Notes under the pieces: generated by a model
The model's database searches: none
Seen by the model: the letters and a program-made list of their open reading frames with translations, nothing else
What the model was told of the DNA's origin: nothing
Assembly: GCA_934661765.1 (NCBI GenBank)
Contig: CAKUJT010000007.1
Location: 1-50,570, forward strand
From: an uncultured Senegalimassilia sp.
GTDB taxonomy: Bacteria; Actinomycetota; Coriobacteriia; Coriobacteriales; Eggerthellaceae
Length of the DNA stretch: 50,570 bases
Direction of reading: 5' to 3'
Shown: positions 33,481 to 42,300 of the stretch, in pieces
Position numbering within the stretch: position 1 is the stretch's first letter
Layout: each line of letters begins with the position of its first letter
Program-made: the position numbers and the translations under genes

Positions 33481-34338
33481 ATGGGAAGCATTTTGGTAGG
33501 CATTGACGGCAGCGATCGCGGGCGTCGCGCCCTTGATTGGGCGGTGCGATTCGCTCGCGTGGTCGGTTACGACGTCCATATGCTGGCGGTCATCGACGAG
33601 GCGATTGCCAACAAAGCCGGGGTAAGTGTCGAAATCATCACCGAAACCGCGACGGCCGCGCTTGAGAAGAAGCGCCAGGCCGCCCTGGAAAGCTATCCCG
33701 ACATGCGCATCCAGGCCAGCGTCTCGGTTGGCGACATCGTCGGCGTGCTCGCCGATTCCGCGGCCATGCATGACCTTATCGTGCTGGGCAGCCACCACGG
33801 GCACACCATCGGCGAAACCATCGGCGGCGCGAAGGGCCTGCGCGTGTCCGTGTCCACCAGCGTTCCCACCGTTGTGGTGCCCGCTGACTGGGATGCGAAG
33901 CAGCAGGGCTCCGGGATCGTCGTGGGCGTCGGCCCCGATGAGGCGGTCAGTGCTCGCGCCATCGACTTCGCCGCGCGCGCGGCTGTAGCATTCGAGCAGC
34001 CGCTTGAGCTGATCAGCGCCTGGGGCGTTCCCGCGTGGCTTGAGCGCACCGCGGAATCCATGGGCGGTGGCTTGACGCCCGTTGGCGAACAGCGCCAGGC
34101 TGAGCTCGACCGTCAGCTCGGTCGCCTTGCCTATGAATATCCGGGGTTGCATGTCACGGGTCGCGCTGTTGAGGATTCCTCGCCCTCCCGTGCCCTTATC
34201 GAAGCCAGCAAGGAAGCATCCATGCTGGTCATGGGCACCAACTCGCGCAATGCGTTGGGCCGCACGCTGTTCGGCAGCGTCACGCACAGCGTGCTGTTGA
34301 ACCTGAAGGTGCCGACCATCATCGTCCCTCAGGCCTAA
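33481..34338 (+). CDS. Universal stress protein with two UspA domains
   Basis: Cytoplasmic protein of 285 residues with tandem Usp domains. The first starts SILVGIDGSDRGRRALDWA and ends VLGSHHGHTIGETIGG plus VPTVVVPA. The second (about 141-285) ends MGTNSRNALGRTLFGSVTHSVLLN and VPTIIVPQA, the G-xx-G-x9-G-S/T ATP-binding signature. Tandem forms often bind ATP or cAMP and act under starvation or redox stress. TAGGAG precedes the ATG. It is followed by its own terminator, so it is monocistronic. Confidence 0.93.
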   Translation: MGSILVGIDGSDRGRRALDWAVRFARVVGYDVHMLAVIDEAIANKAGVSVEIITETATAALEKKRQAALESYPDMRIQASVSVGDIVGVLADSAAMHDLIVLGSHHGHTIGETIGGAKGLRVSVSTSVPTVVVPADWDAKQQGSGIVVGVGPDEAVSARAIDFAARAAVAFEQPLELISAWGVPAWLERTAESMGGGLTPVGEQRQAELDRQLGRLAYEYPGLHVTGRAVEDSSPSRALIEASKEASMLVMGTNSRNALGRTLFGSVTHSVLLNLKVPTIIVPQA

Positions 34339-34392
34339 GCGCTCCGCAACATATCGATGCCGTATCTCCCCTTGGCGGCATCCCCTCCCTAT

Positions 34393-34422
34393 GGAAACCG
34401 GCGCCCTCGAGCGCCGGTTTCC
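34393..34422 (+). terminator. Terminator of the UspA gene
   Basis: A 12-bp stem GGAAACCGGCGC/GCGCCGGTTTCC with a 6-base loop, followed by GTTTTCT. Confidence 0.85.
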
Positions 34423-34432
34423 GTTTTCTATA

Positions 34433-34622
34433 GGGTTTTGCGGGCGAACAAAACGCCGCCGGACGGGGCTACATGGGGCTGTGCGGGAAGGCAAACCTCC
34501 GGTGCAAGACGGCGAGGCGGGTTTTGCGGGCGAGCGAATCGCCGCCGGGCTACACCATCCGGCGGCGGCAGGCGGTCCCATGGGACCATGTTGTCGTCGG
34601 AAGGATGCCCTGCGACGACAAC
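34433..34622. repeat. Imperfect direct repeat and hairpins after the oxidoreductase operon
   Basis: A unit of about 40 bases starting GGGTTTTGCGGGCGA and ending CGGGGCTACA or CGGGCTACA occurs at 34433-34474 and 34519-34556, period 86. Hairpin arms follow: CGCCGCCGG/CCGGCGGCG (34540-34568), a 14-base palindrome GGTCCCATGGGACC (34574-34587), and GTTGTCGTCG/CGACGACAAC (34590-34622). The last lies 39 bases after the minus-strand operon's final stop and may terminate it. Confidence 0.55.
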
Positions 34623-34660
34623 TCATTTGCGAATCTCCGCCGCCGCGTTGCATCCCCGCC

Positions 34661-35581
34661 TTACGCCCTCCAGTCGCGACGGATCTGTTCCCATTTTGCG
34701 TCGCGGCCGGCTTCTACCTGGGCGATTTCGTCGTCGGTGAGCGCGCGGAACCTGCCTTGGCGGCGCAGGTACGCCTCCACGCTGGCGAACTCGCGCGGGT
34801 TCCTGCTGAGCTTGAACTGTCCGCCCGGCACGCCGCTGAGCTGCGGTCCCTCGTACTCGGCTAGGTACCACAGGCCGCAGTCCACGATGTCGCGCGCCAC
34901 GTCCACCATATCGGTCTCGGGGCAGCCCCAACCGGTGGGGCACGGCGCGATCACGTGGATGAAGCGCGTGCCGCGGATGTCGCGGGCGCGCTCGAGCTTG
35001 CGCAGGAAATCGGGCAGATACCCCACGCTCGCCGTGGCTGCATAGGGGATGCCGTGCGCCGCCACGATCTCAAAAACGTTCTTCTTCTGCGTCAGGCACC
35101 CGTGCGCGTTGCGCCCGGCTGGCGTGGTGGTGGTCTTCGCGCCGAAGGGCGTCAGCGAGCTCTTCTGGATGCCCGTGTTCATGTACGCCTCGTTGTCGTA
35201 GCAGATGTAGAGCACGTCGTCGTTGCGGTCGATGGCGCCGGAAAGCGCCTGCAGGCCGATGTCGGCGGTGCCGCCGTCGCCAGCGAAGCCTACCACGGTG
35301 CAGTCGTCGGGCTTGATGCCCTGCGCCCGCAAACCTGCCTCGATGCCGGTGAGTACGCTCGCCGTTGCCGCAAAAGGCGTGATCATCGCATTGTTGGCGA
35401 ACGAAAGCTGCGGGAAGTTGAAGCCAACGGCGCTCATGCAGCCCGCCGGCAGCGCAGCCACCGCGTTGGGGCCGAGCACCTTGAGTGCCGCGCGAACGGC
35501 AAGCGAGCCTCCGCACCCGGCGCAGGCCTTGTGCCCGAAGAAGAACTCGTCATCGGGCAGGGTCTTCGCGTTCAAAGCCAT
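34661..35581 (-). CDS. 2-oxoacid:ferredoxin oxidoreductase, beta (TPP-binding) subunit
   Basis: Catalytic subunit that binds thiamine diphosphate and a 4Fe-4S cluster; with the two genes upstream it oxidatively decarboxylates a 2-oxoacid to acyl-CoA and reduces ferredoxin. HKACAGCGG near residue 17 supplies cluster cysteines. The TPP motif runs GFAGDGGTADIG through CYDNEAYMNTG. CPTGWGCPE is also typical. Length is 306 residues. AAGGAGG precedes the ATG at 35581, two bases after the alpha-subunit stop. The preferred 2-oxoacid (pyruvate, branched-chain or aryl) cannot be told. Confidence 0.9.
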   Translation of the reverse strand: MALNAKTLPDDEFFFGHKACAGCGGSLAVRAALKVLGPNAVAALPAGCMSAVGFNFPQLSFANNAMITPFAATASVLTGIEAGLRAQGIKPDDCTVVGFAGDGGTADIGLQALSGAIDRNDDVLYICYDNEAYMNTGIQKSSLTPFGAKTTTTPAGRNAHGCLTQKKNVFEIVAAHGIPYAATASVGYLPDFLRKLERARDIRGTRFIHVIAPCPTGWGCPETDMVDVARDIVDCGLWYLAEYEGPQLSGVPGGQFKLSRNPREFASVEAYLRRQGRFRALTDDEIAQVEAGRDAKWEQIRRDWRA

Positions 35582-35583
35582 GG

Positions 35584-36888
35584 CTATCGGCCTCCTTCCG
35601 CATCGGTTGCGCACGCACCGTCGCGCACGCCTTCAGGGTTGCTGCCGGCAACGGCAACGGCGTCGCCGCAGCCTTCGCAGCAGGGGTTCCCGAACTCATC
35701 GGCCACGGAGTCGACGCCCAAAAAGCCCACGCGCGGGCAACCCTCGGGCGCGATGCGTCCCGCGGCGATCTGGGAAAGCACCTCGAACATGCCTCTCATC
35801 TGGGCCTGCGTGATATCGTCGCCGCCCAGGCCGCCCACGAAGTTCACCACCGGCACGGCGTTGCCCGCCTGCTGCAGCGCGGAGCACACGTTGGTCATGA
35901 CCGTGCCTTCCGCGCCGAAGCTGACGTCCTTCTCTAGCACGCCCACCGCCGCTGCGCCTGCCAGGGCTTCGACGATCTGCTGCGCGGGGAACGGGCGCAT
36001 ATAGCGGATGCGCACCAGGCCCGCCTTCACGCCCTGCGCGCGCAGCTGAGCCACGCGTTCGCGCGCCAGGCCGGCGATGGACCCCAGCGTTACCAGGACG
36101 ATGTCGACATCGTCGCAGTCCACGGCCTCGATCAGGCCGGGATAGCTTCTGCCGAACACCTCGGCGAAGCGCGCTTCCGCGCGCTCGACGGCGTCGGCTG
36201 CTGCCAGCATGCCCTCATGCGCCGAGTGCTTGAAGTAGCGGTTGAACTCCGGGCCCGCCGAGTAGCCGATGTTGACGGGGTTTGCGAAGTCGAAGCGGTT
36301 GCCCGCGCCGTCGTAGGGCGGCAGGAACGCGTCGGCCTGCTCCTGGTCGGGGATGTCCACGCTTTCGTAGGTGTGCGTGAGCGCAAAACCGTCCAAGTTC
36401 ACCATGAACGGCGTGCGGACCTCGGGGTCTTCGGCCACGGCATAGGCCATAAGCGCCATATCGAGCGCCTCCTGGTTGTCCTGCGCGTACGCCTGCACCC
36501 AGCCGTGGTCAAGAAGCGCCAGGCTGTCGCGCTGGTCGCCGTAGATGTTCCACGGCAGCGCGGTGGCGCGGTTCGCGTTCATCATGACGATGGGGAAGCG
36601 GCCGCCCGCGGCGTAGGTCAGGCACTCGGCCATGTACAGCAGGCCCTGGCTCGATGTCGCCGTGAACGTGCGCGCGCCCGTGGCCGACGCGCCGATGGCG
36701 CACGACAGTGCCGAATGCTCGCTTTCGACATGCACGTACTCGGCCGCCAGCTGGCCTTCCTCGACCATTTCGGAAAGGCGCTCGACCACGACGGTCTGCG
36801 GCGTGATGGGGTAGGCCGAGATCACCTGCGGCCGCGCCAGGCGCACGCCCTCGGCGAACGCCTCGTCACCGGATAGAAAACGCTTCAT
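35584..36888 (-). CDS. 2-oxoacid:ferredoxin oxidoreductase, alpha subunit with Cys-rich tail
   Basis: Alpha subunit of 434 residues. Conserved segments: MKRFLSGDEAFAEG at the start, ISAYPITPQT, FTATSSQGLLYMAE, and YMRPFPAQQI in the second half. The last 40 residues (from about GVDSVADEFG onward) contain CCEGCGD, unusual for this subunit, and are followed by a polar tail. The ATG at 36888 gives the family start; an ATG at 36894, overlapping the upstream stop as TGATG, is equally possible. Middle gene of a tight three-gene operon. Confidence 0.9.
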   Translation of the reverse strand: MKRFLSGDEAFAEGVRLARPQVISAYPITPQTVVVERLSEMVEEGQLAAEYVHVESEHSALSCAIGASATGARTFTATSSQGLLYMAECLTYAAGGRFPIVMMNANRATALPWNIYGDQRDSLALLDHGWVQAYAQDNQEALDMALMAYAVAEDPEVRTPFMVNLDGFALTHTYESVDIPDQEQADAFLPPYDGAGNRFDFANPVNIGYSAGPEFNRYFKHSAHEGMLAAADAVERAEARFAEVFGRSYPGLIEAVDCDDVDIVLVTLGSIAGLARERVAQLRAQGVKAGLVRIRYMRPFPAQQIVEALAGAAAVGVLEKDVSFGAEGTVMTNVCSALQQAGNAVPVVNFVGGLGGDDITQAQMRGMFEVLSQIAAGRIAPEGCPRVGFLGVDSVADEFGNPCCEGCGDAVAVAGSNPEGVRDGACATDAEGGR

Positions 36889-36893
36889 GTGCA

Positions 36894-37844
36894 TCACGCC
36901 TCCTTCGCGTTCGCTTCGGGCGCCATGGAAAGCGCGTCGAACTTGCAGGCGGCGGCGCAAACCCCGCAGCCTTTGCAGAAATCAAGGTCGATATCCACCG
37001 AAACGCCCGCCTTGTTCTGGCCGTCAACCTTGAAGATGGCGCCGTCCGGGCAGTACAGGTAGCACTGCAGGCAGCCCGTGCACGCGTCCGCGTCGAGCAC
37101 CGGGCGCACGTTGCGCCAACCCGCGTTGACCTGCGTCAGGTAGCCCGCCGTGTAGCAGGTGGTGTCGGCGTAGGAGGAAGGCTCGGGAACGGTGGCGAAC
37201 AGCTGCGGCATATGCGCTGCCGAAGAATGCGCCGACCGGTGCAAGCCGGTTACCGTCTCTGCCGCGATCTCTGGCTGACCTGCGGATTCGTCAACGCCAG
37301 CTTCCTCATGGCCTGCAACGTCGGCCTGCTGGACCAGCGCGATGGCGCGCTCGACCACCTTGATGTTGCCCTCGTGTAGCTTCGCGGGCATGTACTGGCG
37401 GATAGCCTCCTCCACGCTCTCGCGGTCCACGCAATCGGCAAGCTGCGCCAGCGCGCCCAGAAACACCGTGTTAGGGATGGGCCGGCCTAGAAGCTCGGTG
37501 GCCAGGCCATCCGCGTCGATGGCCAGCAAGCGCGGATCGTCCAGCGCATCAGCCGTGTTCACCAGGCAGATGCCGCCCGGTTTCAGCTCGCGCTCCCAGC
37601 CCGGCGCCAGGAGCGTTCCGTCCAGGTAGATCACGAAATCTGCCTTCGAAACGGCGCTTCGGTCACCGATTTGCACCGTGTCGATCTTGGTGAACGCGCG
37701 CATGGGAGCGCCGCGTCGCTCGGGGCCGAACGAGGGGAACGCCAGCGCGTGCCGCTTGCCGTCAAGCGACGCCGCCGCGCCCAGAAGCCGAGCGGCGGTG
37801 AAGGCCCCCTGCCCGCCGCGGCCATGCCAAAGCACTTCTATCAT
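36894..37844 (-). CDS. 2-oxoacid:ferredoxin oxidoreductase, gamma-delta fusion
   Basis: Protein of 316 residues joining two subunits that are often separate. Residues 1-180 are the gamma domain (IEVLWHGRGGQGAFTAARLLG, then FPSFGPERRGAP). After a polar linker of about 55 residues, residues 250-316 are a ferredoxin-like delta domain with two 4Fe-4S motifs, CTGCLQCYLYCP and CKGCGVCAAAC. It carries electrons from the TPP site to ferredoxin. GGAAAAGG precedes the ATG. First gene of the operon; a hairpin upstream (37942-37965) separates it from the LysR-like gene. Confidence 0.9.
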   Translation of the reverse strand: MIEVLWHGRGGQGAFTAARLLGAAASLDGKRHALAFPSFGPERRGAPMRAFTKIDTVQIGDRSAVSKADFVIYLDGTLLAPGWERELKPGGICLVNTADALDDPRLLAIDADGLATELLGRPIPNTVFLGALAQLADCVDRESVEEAIRQYMPAKLHEGNIKVVERAIALVQQADVAGHEEAGVDESAGQPEIAAETVTGLHRSAHSSAAHMPQLFATVPEPSSYADTTCYTAGYLTQVNAGWRNVRPVLDADACTGCLQCYLYCPDGAIFKVDGQNKAGVSVDIDLDFCKGCGVCAAACKFDALSMAPEANAKEA

Positions 37845-37941
37845 GTGAAACCTTTTCCCGTCTTGGATACGCCGTACCATCATACGACAGGCTTTTGCCC
37901 GGCAGCAGGCGGGCCCGGCGTCGGCCCGCAAAACGCCGAAA

Positions 37942-37965
37942 AGGGGACGAGCGCGCTCGTCCCCT
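37942..37965 (-). terminator. Terminator after the LysR-effector-domain gene
   Basis: A fully self-complementary 24-base sequence with arms AGGGGACGAGCG and CGCTCGTCCCCT. On the minus strand it is followed by TTTT. It lies 24 bases after the stop of the LysR-like gene and upstream of the oxidoreductase operon. Confidence 0.8.
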
Positions 37966-37989
37966 CCATGGTCGCAAAAACCGCGTTTC

Positions 37990-38643
37990 CTAAAACTTGG
38001 CGTAGCGCTCCAGGTTCTTCTCGAGCGTTGCCACGAAGCGCGCCGCGGTGCCGTCGAGCTGCGCGCCCTTCTTCTTCAGGTAGCCCAGGCGTAGCGTGAC
38101 GTCCGCGTCGAGCGCCACCGTGCGCAGCTGTGCGCCGTCGGAGATGCCCACCAGGATGCCGGAGGTGACCGTGTAGCCGTTGAGCGCCACGATCAGCTCG
38201 GAGAGGCTGGCGCGGTCGGTGGTGGCGATGGACTTGGCGCGCGGCTGGTCGCCCAGCGCCTCCTCGAAGAAGGCGGCCGGAGCGTCTTTGCCCTGGTCGA
38301 AGTAGATGTAGGGGTAATCGGCCAGCTGCTCGAGCGTCAGGCTGGACGCGTTGACCAGCGGATGGCTGGCCGGCAGCGCCACGCGCGGGGCGGACTCGAC
38401 CAGCTGCACGAACTCAAGGCCGGCGGCGTCGAAGGCGGCGTCAAGGTCCGCGGCGGTCGCGGAGGTTTCGAACACCACGCCCAGCTCGCTTTCGCCCGAC
38501 GCGACGTCGTCGATGACGCCCTGTGTGGTGCGGTCGCGGAACGCGTAGTTGTAGGAGTCGCCGCCTAGCGCCAGCACCGTGTGCGCAAACGTCTGGACAT
38601 TGAACAGGTAATGCTGCCCGGAAACGGAGAAATCGTATGCCAT
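37990..38643 (-). CDS. Stand-alone LysR-type effector-binding domain protein
   Basis: Protein of 217 residues that matches only the substrate-binding half of LysR regulators: DFSVSGQHYLFNVQTFAHTV, then TTQGVIDDVASGESELGVVF and LPASHPLVNASSLTLEQLADYPYIYFDQG. The N-terminal winged helix is missing. There are only 85 bases between it and the PaaK gene upstream, so no detached HTH is hidden there. GAAAGGATC precedes the ATG, so the short form is a proper gene, not a break. It may bind a small aromatic or acyl ligand without touching DNA itself, which is an inference from its neighbours. Confidence 0.85.
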   Translation of the reverse strand: MAYDFSVSGQHYLFNVQTFAHTVLALGGDSYNYAFRDRTTQGVIDDVASGESELGVVFETSATAADLDAAFDAAGLEFVQLVESAPRVALPASHPLVNASSLTLEQLADYPYIYFDQGKDAPAAFFEEALGDQPRAKSIATTDRASLSELIVALNGYTVTSGILVGISDGAQLRTVALDADVTLRLGYLKKKGAQLDGTAARFVATLEKNLERYAKF

Positions 38644-38728
38644 GGGAGATCCTTTCGCTTAATGCCGCTTCCCGCAAAACCCCTCGCAGGAAGCGGCCGA
38701 TGTAAACCAGGGAGTTTTGCGCTGCCGC

Positions 38729-40072
38729 TTACTTGGCGCTTTCGCGCTCATCGATGAAGCGCTTGGCCTTGTGCTCGCTGGAGGTGCCCAGCTTGTCGGC
38801 GTCGAACACGATGACCTTGGCCGGACGCACGCCCGTGTGGGCCTTCAGCGCCGCCTCGACGCGCTTGGACACCTGGTCGTAAGGCTCATCGCTGCCCAGG
38901 GCGCGCTCGACGGACACCTCGTAGCGGGTGGTGAAGTTCTCGTCGTACACGCGGATGGAGTACTCGCCGGTCAGGCCGGGCTCCTTGCGCACGACGTACT
39001 CGACGTCGGAGGGGAACACGTTCACGGCGCCCACGATGAACATCTCGTCCTTGCGGCCGGTCACGTGGATGCGGGCGTGGGTGCGGCCGCAGCTGCACTT
39101 CTCGGTGGAAACGTAGCCGATGTCGCCGGTGCGGAAGCGGATCATCGGGCGGGCCTTCTTCATGAGCGTGGTGTAGGTCAGCTCGCCGGTGCTGCCGGGC
39201 TCGAGCACCTCGCCGGTGACCGGGTCGACGGTCTCAACGAGGATCTGATCCTCAACGATGTGCAGGCCGTCCTTCGCCTCGCACATTGCCGCGCAGGCGC
39301 CGTAGATGTCGGACAGGCCGAAGAAGTCGACCACGTTCGCGCCCCACAGCTCCTCGATGCTCTCGCGCGTGGATTCGATGGAACCGCCCGGCTCACCTGC
39401 GACGATGATGGTGCGGATGCTAAAGTCGTTGCGCGGGTCGAGGCCCTTCTCCTTGATCTTCTGGCCCAGGGTCCAGGCGTAGGAGGGGCTGGTCCAGATG
39501 ATGGTGGGCTGGTACTGCTTCAGCACGAAGATCAGGCGGTCGGAGGGGATGGCGCCGGCCCAGATGGCAAGCGCGCCCAGGCGCTGCGCGCCGATGACGT
39601 CGGGGCCGCCGACGTACAGGGCGAAGTTCAGGCCGTGGACGTAGCGGTCGTTGGGGCGCATGCCGGCCTGCCAGAACAGTCGGGCCTCGGTGTCCTGCCA
39701 CAGGTCGAAGTCCTCCTGCGTGAAGGGGCTGACCGTGGGCACGCCGGTGGAGCCGGAGGAGGTGGCCATGAACACGACGTCCTCCTCGGGTACGCTGCAC
39801 AGCTCGCCGAAGAAGCTGCCCACGTGTTGGGTTTCGCGCTCGGTCTGCTTGTTGATGAAGGGGAACTTCGCCAGGTCGTCGAGCGTCTTGATGTCGGAGG
39901 GCTTCACGCCGGCGGCGTCGAAGCTGCGCTTGTAGTAGACGGTGTTGTCGTAGGCGTACCGCACCATGGTCTGCAGGCGCTCGAGCTGCAGCTGCTCAAG
40001 CTCGGGGCGCGGCATGCACTCGATTTCCGGATCGTAGTACTTCTGGTCGTACGGGATGTTCTTCTTTGCCAT
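38729..40072 (-). CDS. paaK: Phenylacetate-CoA ligase family (PaaK-like)
   Basis: AMP-forming acyl/aryl-CoA ligase of 447 residues. Family motifs: SSGSTGVPTVSPFT (phosphate loop), DFFGLSDIYG, RFRTGDIGYV, and GRKDEMFIVGAVNVFPSDVE leading to the mobile C-terminal domain. Beside a 2-oxoacid:ferredoxin oxidoreductase, as in many anaerobes, it probably handles arylacetates or related acids made from aromatic amino acids, but the substrate is inferred. AAGGAGCACCGC precedes the ATG at 40072. It is first in a two-gene transcript with the LysR-like protein. Confidence 0.92.
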   Translation of the reverse strand: MAKKNIPYDQKYYDPEIECMPRPELEQLQLERLQTMVRYAYDNTVYYKRSFDAAGVKPSDIKTLDDLAKFPFINKQTERETQHVGSFFGELCSVPEEDVVFMATSSGSTGVPTVSPFTQEDFDLWQDTEARLFWQAGMRPNDRYVHGLNFALYVGGPDVIGAQRLGALAIWAGAIPSDRLIFVLKQYQPTIIWTSPSYAWTLGQKIKEKGLDPRNDFSIRTIIVAGEPGGSIESTRESIEELWGANVVDFFGLSDIYGACAAMCEAKDGLHIVEDQILVETVDPVTGEVLEPGSTGELTYTTLMKKARPMIRFRTGDIGYVSTEKCSCGRTHARIHVTGRKDEMFIVGAVNVFPSDVEYVVRKEPGLTGEYSIRVYDENFTTRYEVSVERALGSDEPYDQVSKRVEAALKAHTGVRPAKVIVFDADKLGTSSEHKAKRFIDERESAK

Positions 40073-40198
40073 GATGCGGTGCTCCTTGGATCGCGTAGTG
40101 CCGGCGGGCGCCTTGCCTGCCGTGGTTTTGCTGTTCGTATTGAAACACCGAATTGCCCGGTATTCAACGCAGGTTACTAGGATATTTATCGATGGATT

Positions 40199-40219
40199 GT
40201 TATCGGTCAAATCGATAAC
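40199..40219. promoter_or_regulatory. Dyad operator candidate upstream of paaK
   Basis: GTTATCG and CGATAAC are perfect 7-base arms with a 7-base spacer, 127 bases before the paaK ATG; a further ATCGAT lies just downstream (towards paaK). The size and spacing suit a LysR-type regulator site, but no complete LysR gene is in the window. Confidence 0.45.
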
Positions 40220-40318
40220 CTAGCTGACCTGGGAATATATGGCAAAGGAAGGGGCGGGGAAGGGGAAGCTGGCGAAAAGAATCGCGATGTTTGTGGTGGC
40301 TGTCTGCTGATTTGCCGC

Positions 40319-41155
40319 CTACTCCCTTTCCGCCAGCTCGCGCAAAAGCTTGATTTCGGCTGCGTAGCCGGGCAGTTCGTTGGGGGTTTCCAGGATGAAG
40401 GGCAGGTCGCGAAGCGCGGGGTGCGTGACGATGCGTTGGAACGCGTCGACGCCGATGAAGCCCTGGCCTATGCACTCGTGGCGGTCCTTGTGCGCCCCGC
40501 AGGGGTTCTTCGAGTCGTTGATGTGCACGGCGCGCAGGCGGTCGAGGCCGATCACGTGGTCGAACTCGTCGAGCACGCCGTCCAGGTCGTTCACGATGTC
40601 ATAGCCGCCGTCGTGAATGTGGCACGTATCCAGGCACACGCCCATGTGGTCGGAAAGCTCCACGCGGTCGATGATGGCGGCCAGCTCCTCGAACGTGCGG
40701 CCCACCTCGGTGCCTTTGCCGGCCATGGCCTCCAGCAGCACCGTAGTGGTCTGCTCGGGGCGCAATACCTCGTTGAGCAGGCCTGATATCAACTCGATGC
40801 CCGTTTCCGCGCCTTGTTTCACGTGGCTTCCCGGGTGGAAGTTGTAGTAGTTGCCGGGCACGGACTCCATGCGCACCAGGTCGTCGGCCATGCACTCCAG
40901 CGCGAACTCGCGGGCGTGCGGCTTGTCCGAGCAGGGGTTGAGCGTGTAGGGGGCATGCGCCACCAGCGGGCCGAAGTTGTGCTCGGCCATCAGCGCGCGA
41001 AGCGCCGCGGCATCGGCGGGGTCGATGGCTTTCGCCTTGCCGCCGCGCGGATTGCGCGTGAAGAACGCGAACGTGTTCGCGCCGATGGAAAGCGCGGTTT
41101 CGCCCATGGCCAGAAAACCCTTCGACGTTGACAGATGGCATCCAATGGTCAGCAT
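40319..41155 (-). CDS. nfo: Endonuclease IV (AP endonuclease)
   Basis: Trinuclear-zinc enzyme that nicks DNA at abasic sites, 278 residues. Metal ligands sit in [71 protein letters not shown] and LETP, the full family set. AAAGGGTCGAT precedes the ATG. It starts 36 bp after the YeiH stop on the same strand, so it is probably in the same transcript. Confidence 0.95.
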   Translation of the reverse strand: MLTIGCHLSTSKGFLAMGETALSIGANTFAFFTRNPRGGKAKAIDPADAAALRALMAEHNFGPLVAHAPYTLNPCSDKPHAREFALECMADDLVRMESVPGNYYNFHPGSHVKQGAETGIELISGLLNEVLRPEQTTTVLLEAMAGKGTEVGRTFEELAAIIDRVELSDHMGVCLDTCHIHDGGYDIVNDLDGVLDEFDHVIGLDRLRAVHINDSKNPCGAHKDRHECIGQGFIGVDAFQRIVTHPALRDLPFILETPNELPGYAAEIKLLRELAERE

Positions 41156-41191
41156 ATCGACCCTTTCTTTGCTATAAAGTTTGCTGTTCCG

Positions 41192-42238
41192 CTACCAAAG
41201 CCCCAGCACGTGTTGCGCCGCCAGGCTCGTGCACGCGATGGCCACCCAGCATGCGGCACCCAGCACGATGGGCTTTGCGCCCGATTTCACCAGGCCCACC
41301 ACGTCGGTGTTCAGACCGATGGCTGCCATGGCCACCACGATGAAGAACTTGCTGAGCGTTTTGAGCGGGGCGAACACGGCCGGGTCGACGCCCGCGGCGC
41401 TGGCGCCCGTGGCCACCAGGGAGGCGCACACGAACAGCACGATAAACGTGGGCAGCGCGCGCCTCAGGCTGAAACCGCTGGTGGAAGCCGTATCCGCGCC
41501 GTTTTCCATGGCCTGCTTGCGCTCGCGTGCGGAAACCCACAGCGCCAGCGCGAACGTGATGGGGATGATGGCCAGCGTGCGCGTGAGTTTGACGATGGTG
41601 GCGTAATCGAGCGCGTTCGCGCCGGGGTGCATGCCGTCCCACACGGCTGCGGCGGCGGTCACCGACGACGTGTCGTTGACCGCGGTGCCCGCGAACAGGC
41701 CGAAGCCGTTATTGCTCAAACCTATAACTTCGCCAAGGGTGGGGAAGATGAGCGCCGCCAGCACGTTGAACAGAAACACCACCGATATGGCGTGCGCCAC
41801 TTCCTGGTCGTCGGCCTTGATGACCGGCGCGGTGGCCGCGATGGCTGAGCCGCCGCAGATCGAGGACCCCACGCCGATGAGCGTGGCGGTGCGTCCGGGC
41901 ACGTGCATCACGCGGCACAGCACGGCCGCGGTGATCAGCGACGCGGAGATGGTGGACAGGATGACGGGCAGCGACATTGCTCCCACCTGGGCCAACTGCG
42001 TCAGCGGCAGTCCGAAGCCCAGCAGCACCACGGCGGTTTGCAGGATCTTCTTCGACGCGAACTTGATGCCCGGCCCTGCCGCGCCCTTTTCTTTCCAGAA
42101 CGTGCCGATGACCATGCCTAGCAAAATGGCGAACACGGCGCCGCCAACCAGCGGCACCGCCTGGCCGAGAAACCAGCAAACGACGGCGATAAGGGCGCTT
42201 ACGGCAATGCCGGGCGCAAGGGTTTTGATGCGGGACAT
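41192..42238 (-). CDS. YeiH-family putative sulfate exporter
   Basis: Integral membrane protein of 348 residues with about ten hydrophobic segments. Family signatures are LLGFGLPLTQLAQVG, GVGSSICGGSAIAATAPVI, and GTAVNDTSSVTAAAAVW. Members are annotated as sulfate or sulfonate-related exporters, but biochemical proof is thin. The ATG at 42238 follows GAAAGCACCTC. It lies 62 bp downstream of the C_GCAxxG_C_C gene and 36 bp upstream of nfo. Confidence 0.88.
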   Translation of the reverse strand: MSRIKTLAPGIAVSALIAVVCWFLGQAVPLVGGAVFAILLGMVIGTFWKEKGAAGPGIKFASKKILQTAVVLLGFGLPLTQLAQVGAMSLPVILSTISASLITAAVLCRVMHVPGRTATLIGVGSSICGGSAIAATAPVIKADDQEVAHAISVVFLFNVLAALIFPTLGEVIGLSNNGFGLFAGTAVNDTSSVTAAAAVWDGMHPGANALDYATIVKLTRTLAIIPITFALALWVSARERKQAMENGADTASTSGFSLRRALPTFIVLFVCASLVATGASAAGVDPAVFAPLKTLSKFFIVVAMAAIGLNTDVVGLVKSGAKPIVLGAACWVAIACTSLAAQHVLGLW

Positions 42239-42300
42239 GAGGTGCTTTCTACGCGTAAGTTGTATGACGCGGTCAACTATAGCGCAACGTCCCGGTGAAG

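Noticed and set aside
38717..40180. Long plus-strand frame opposite paaK
   Set aside because: Mirror of the paaK codon pattern; no motif and no promoter.
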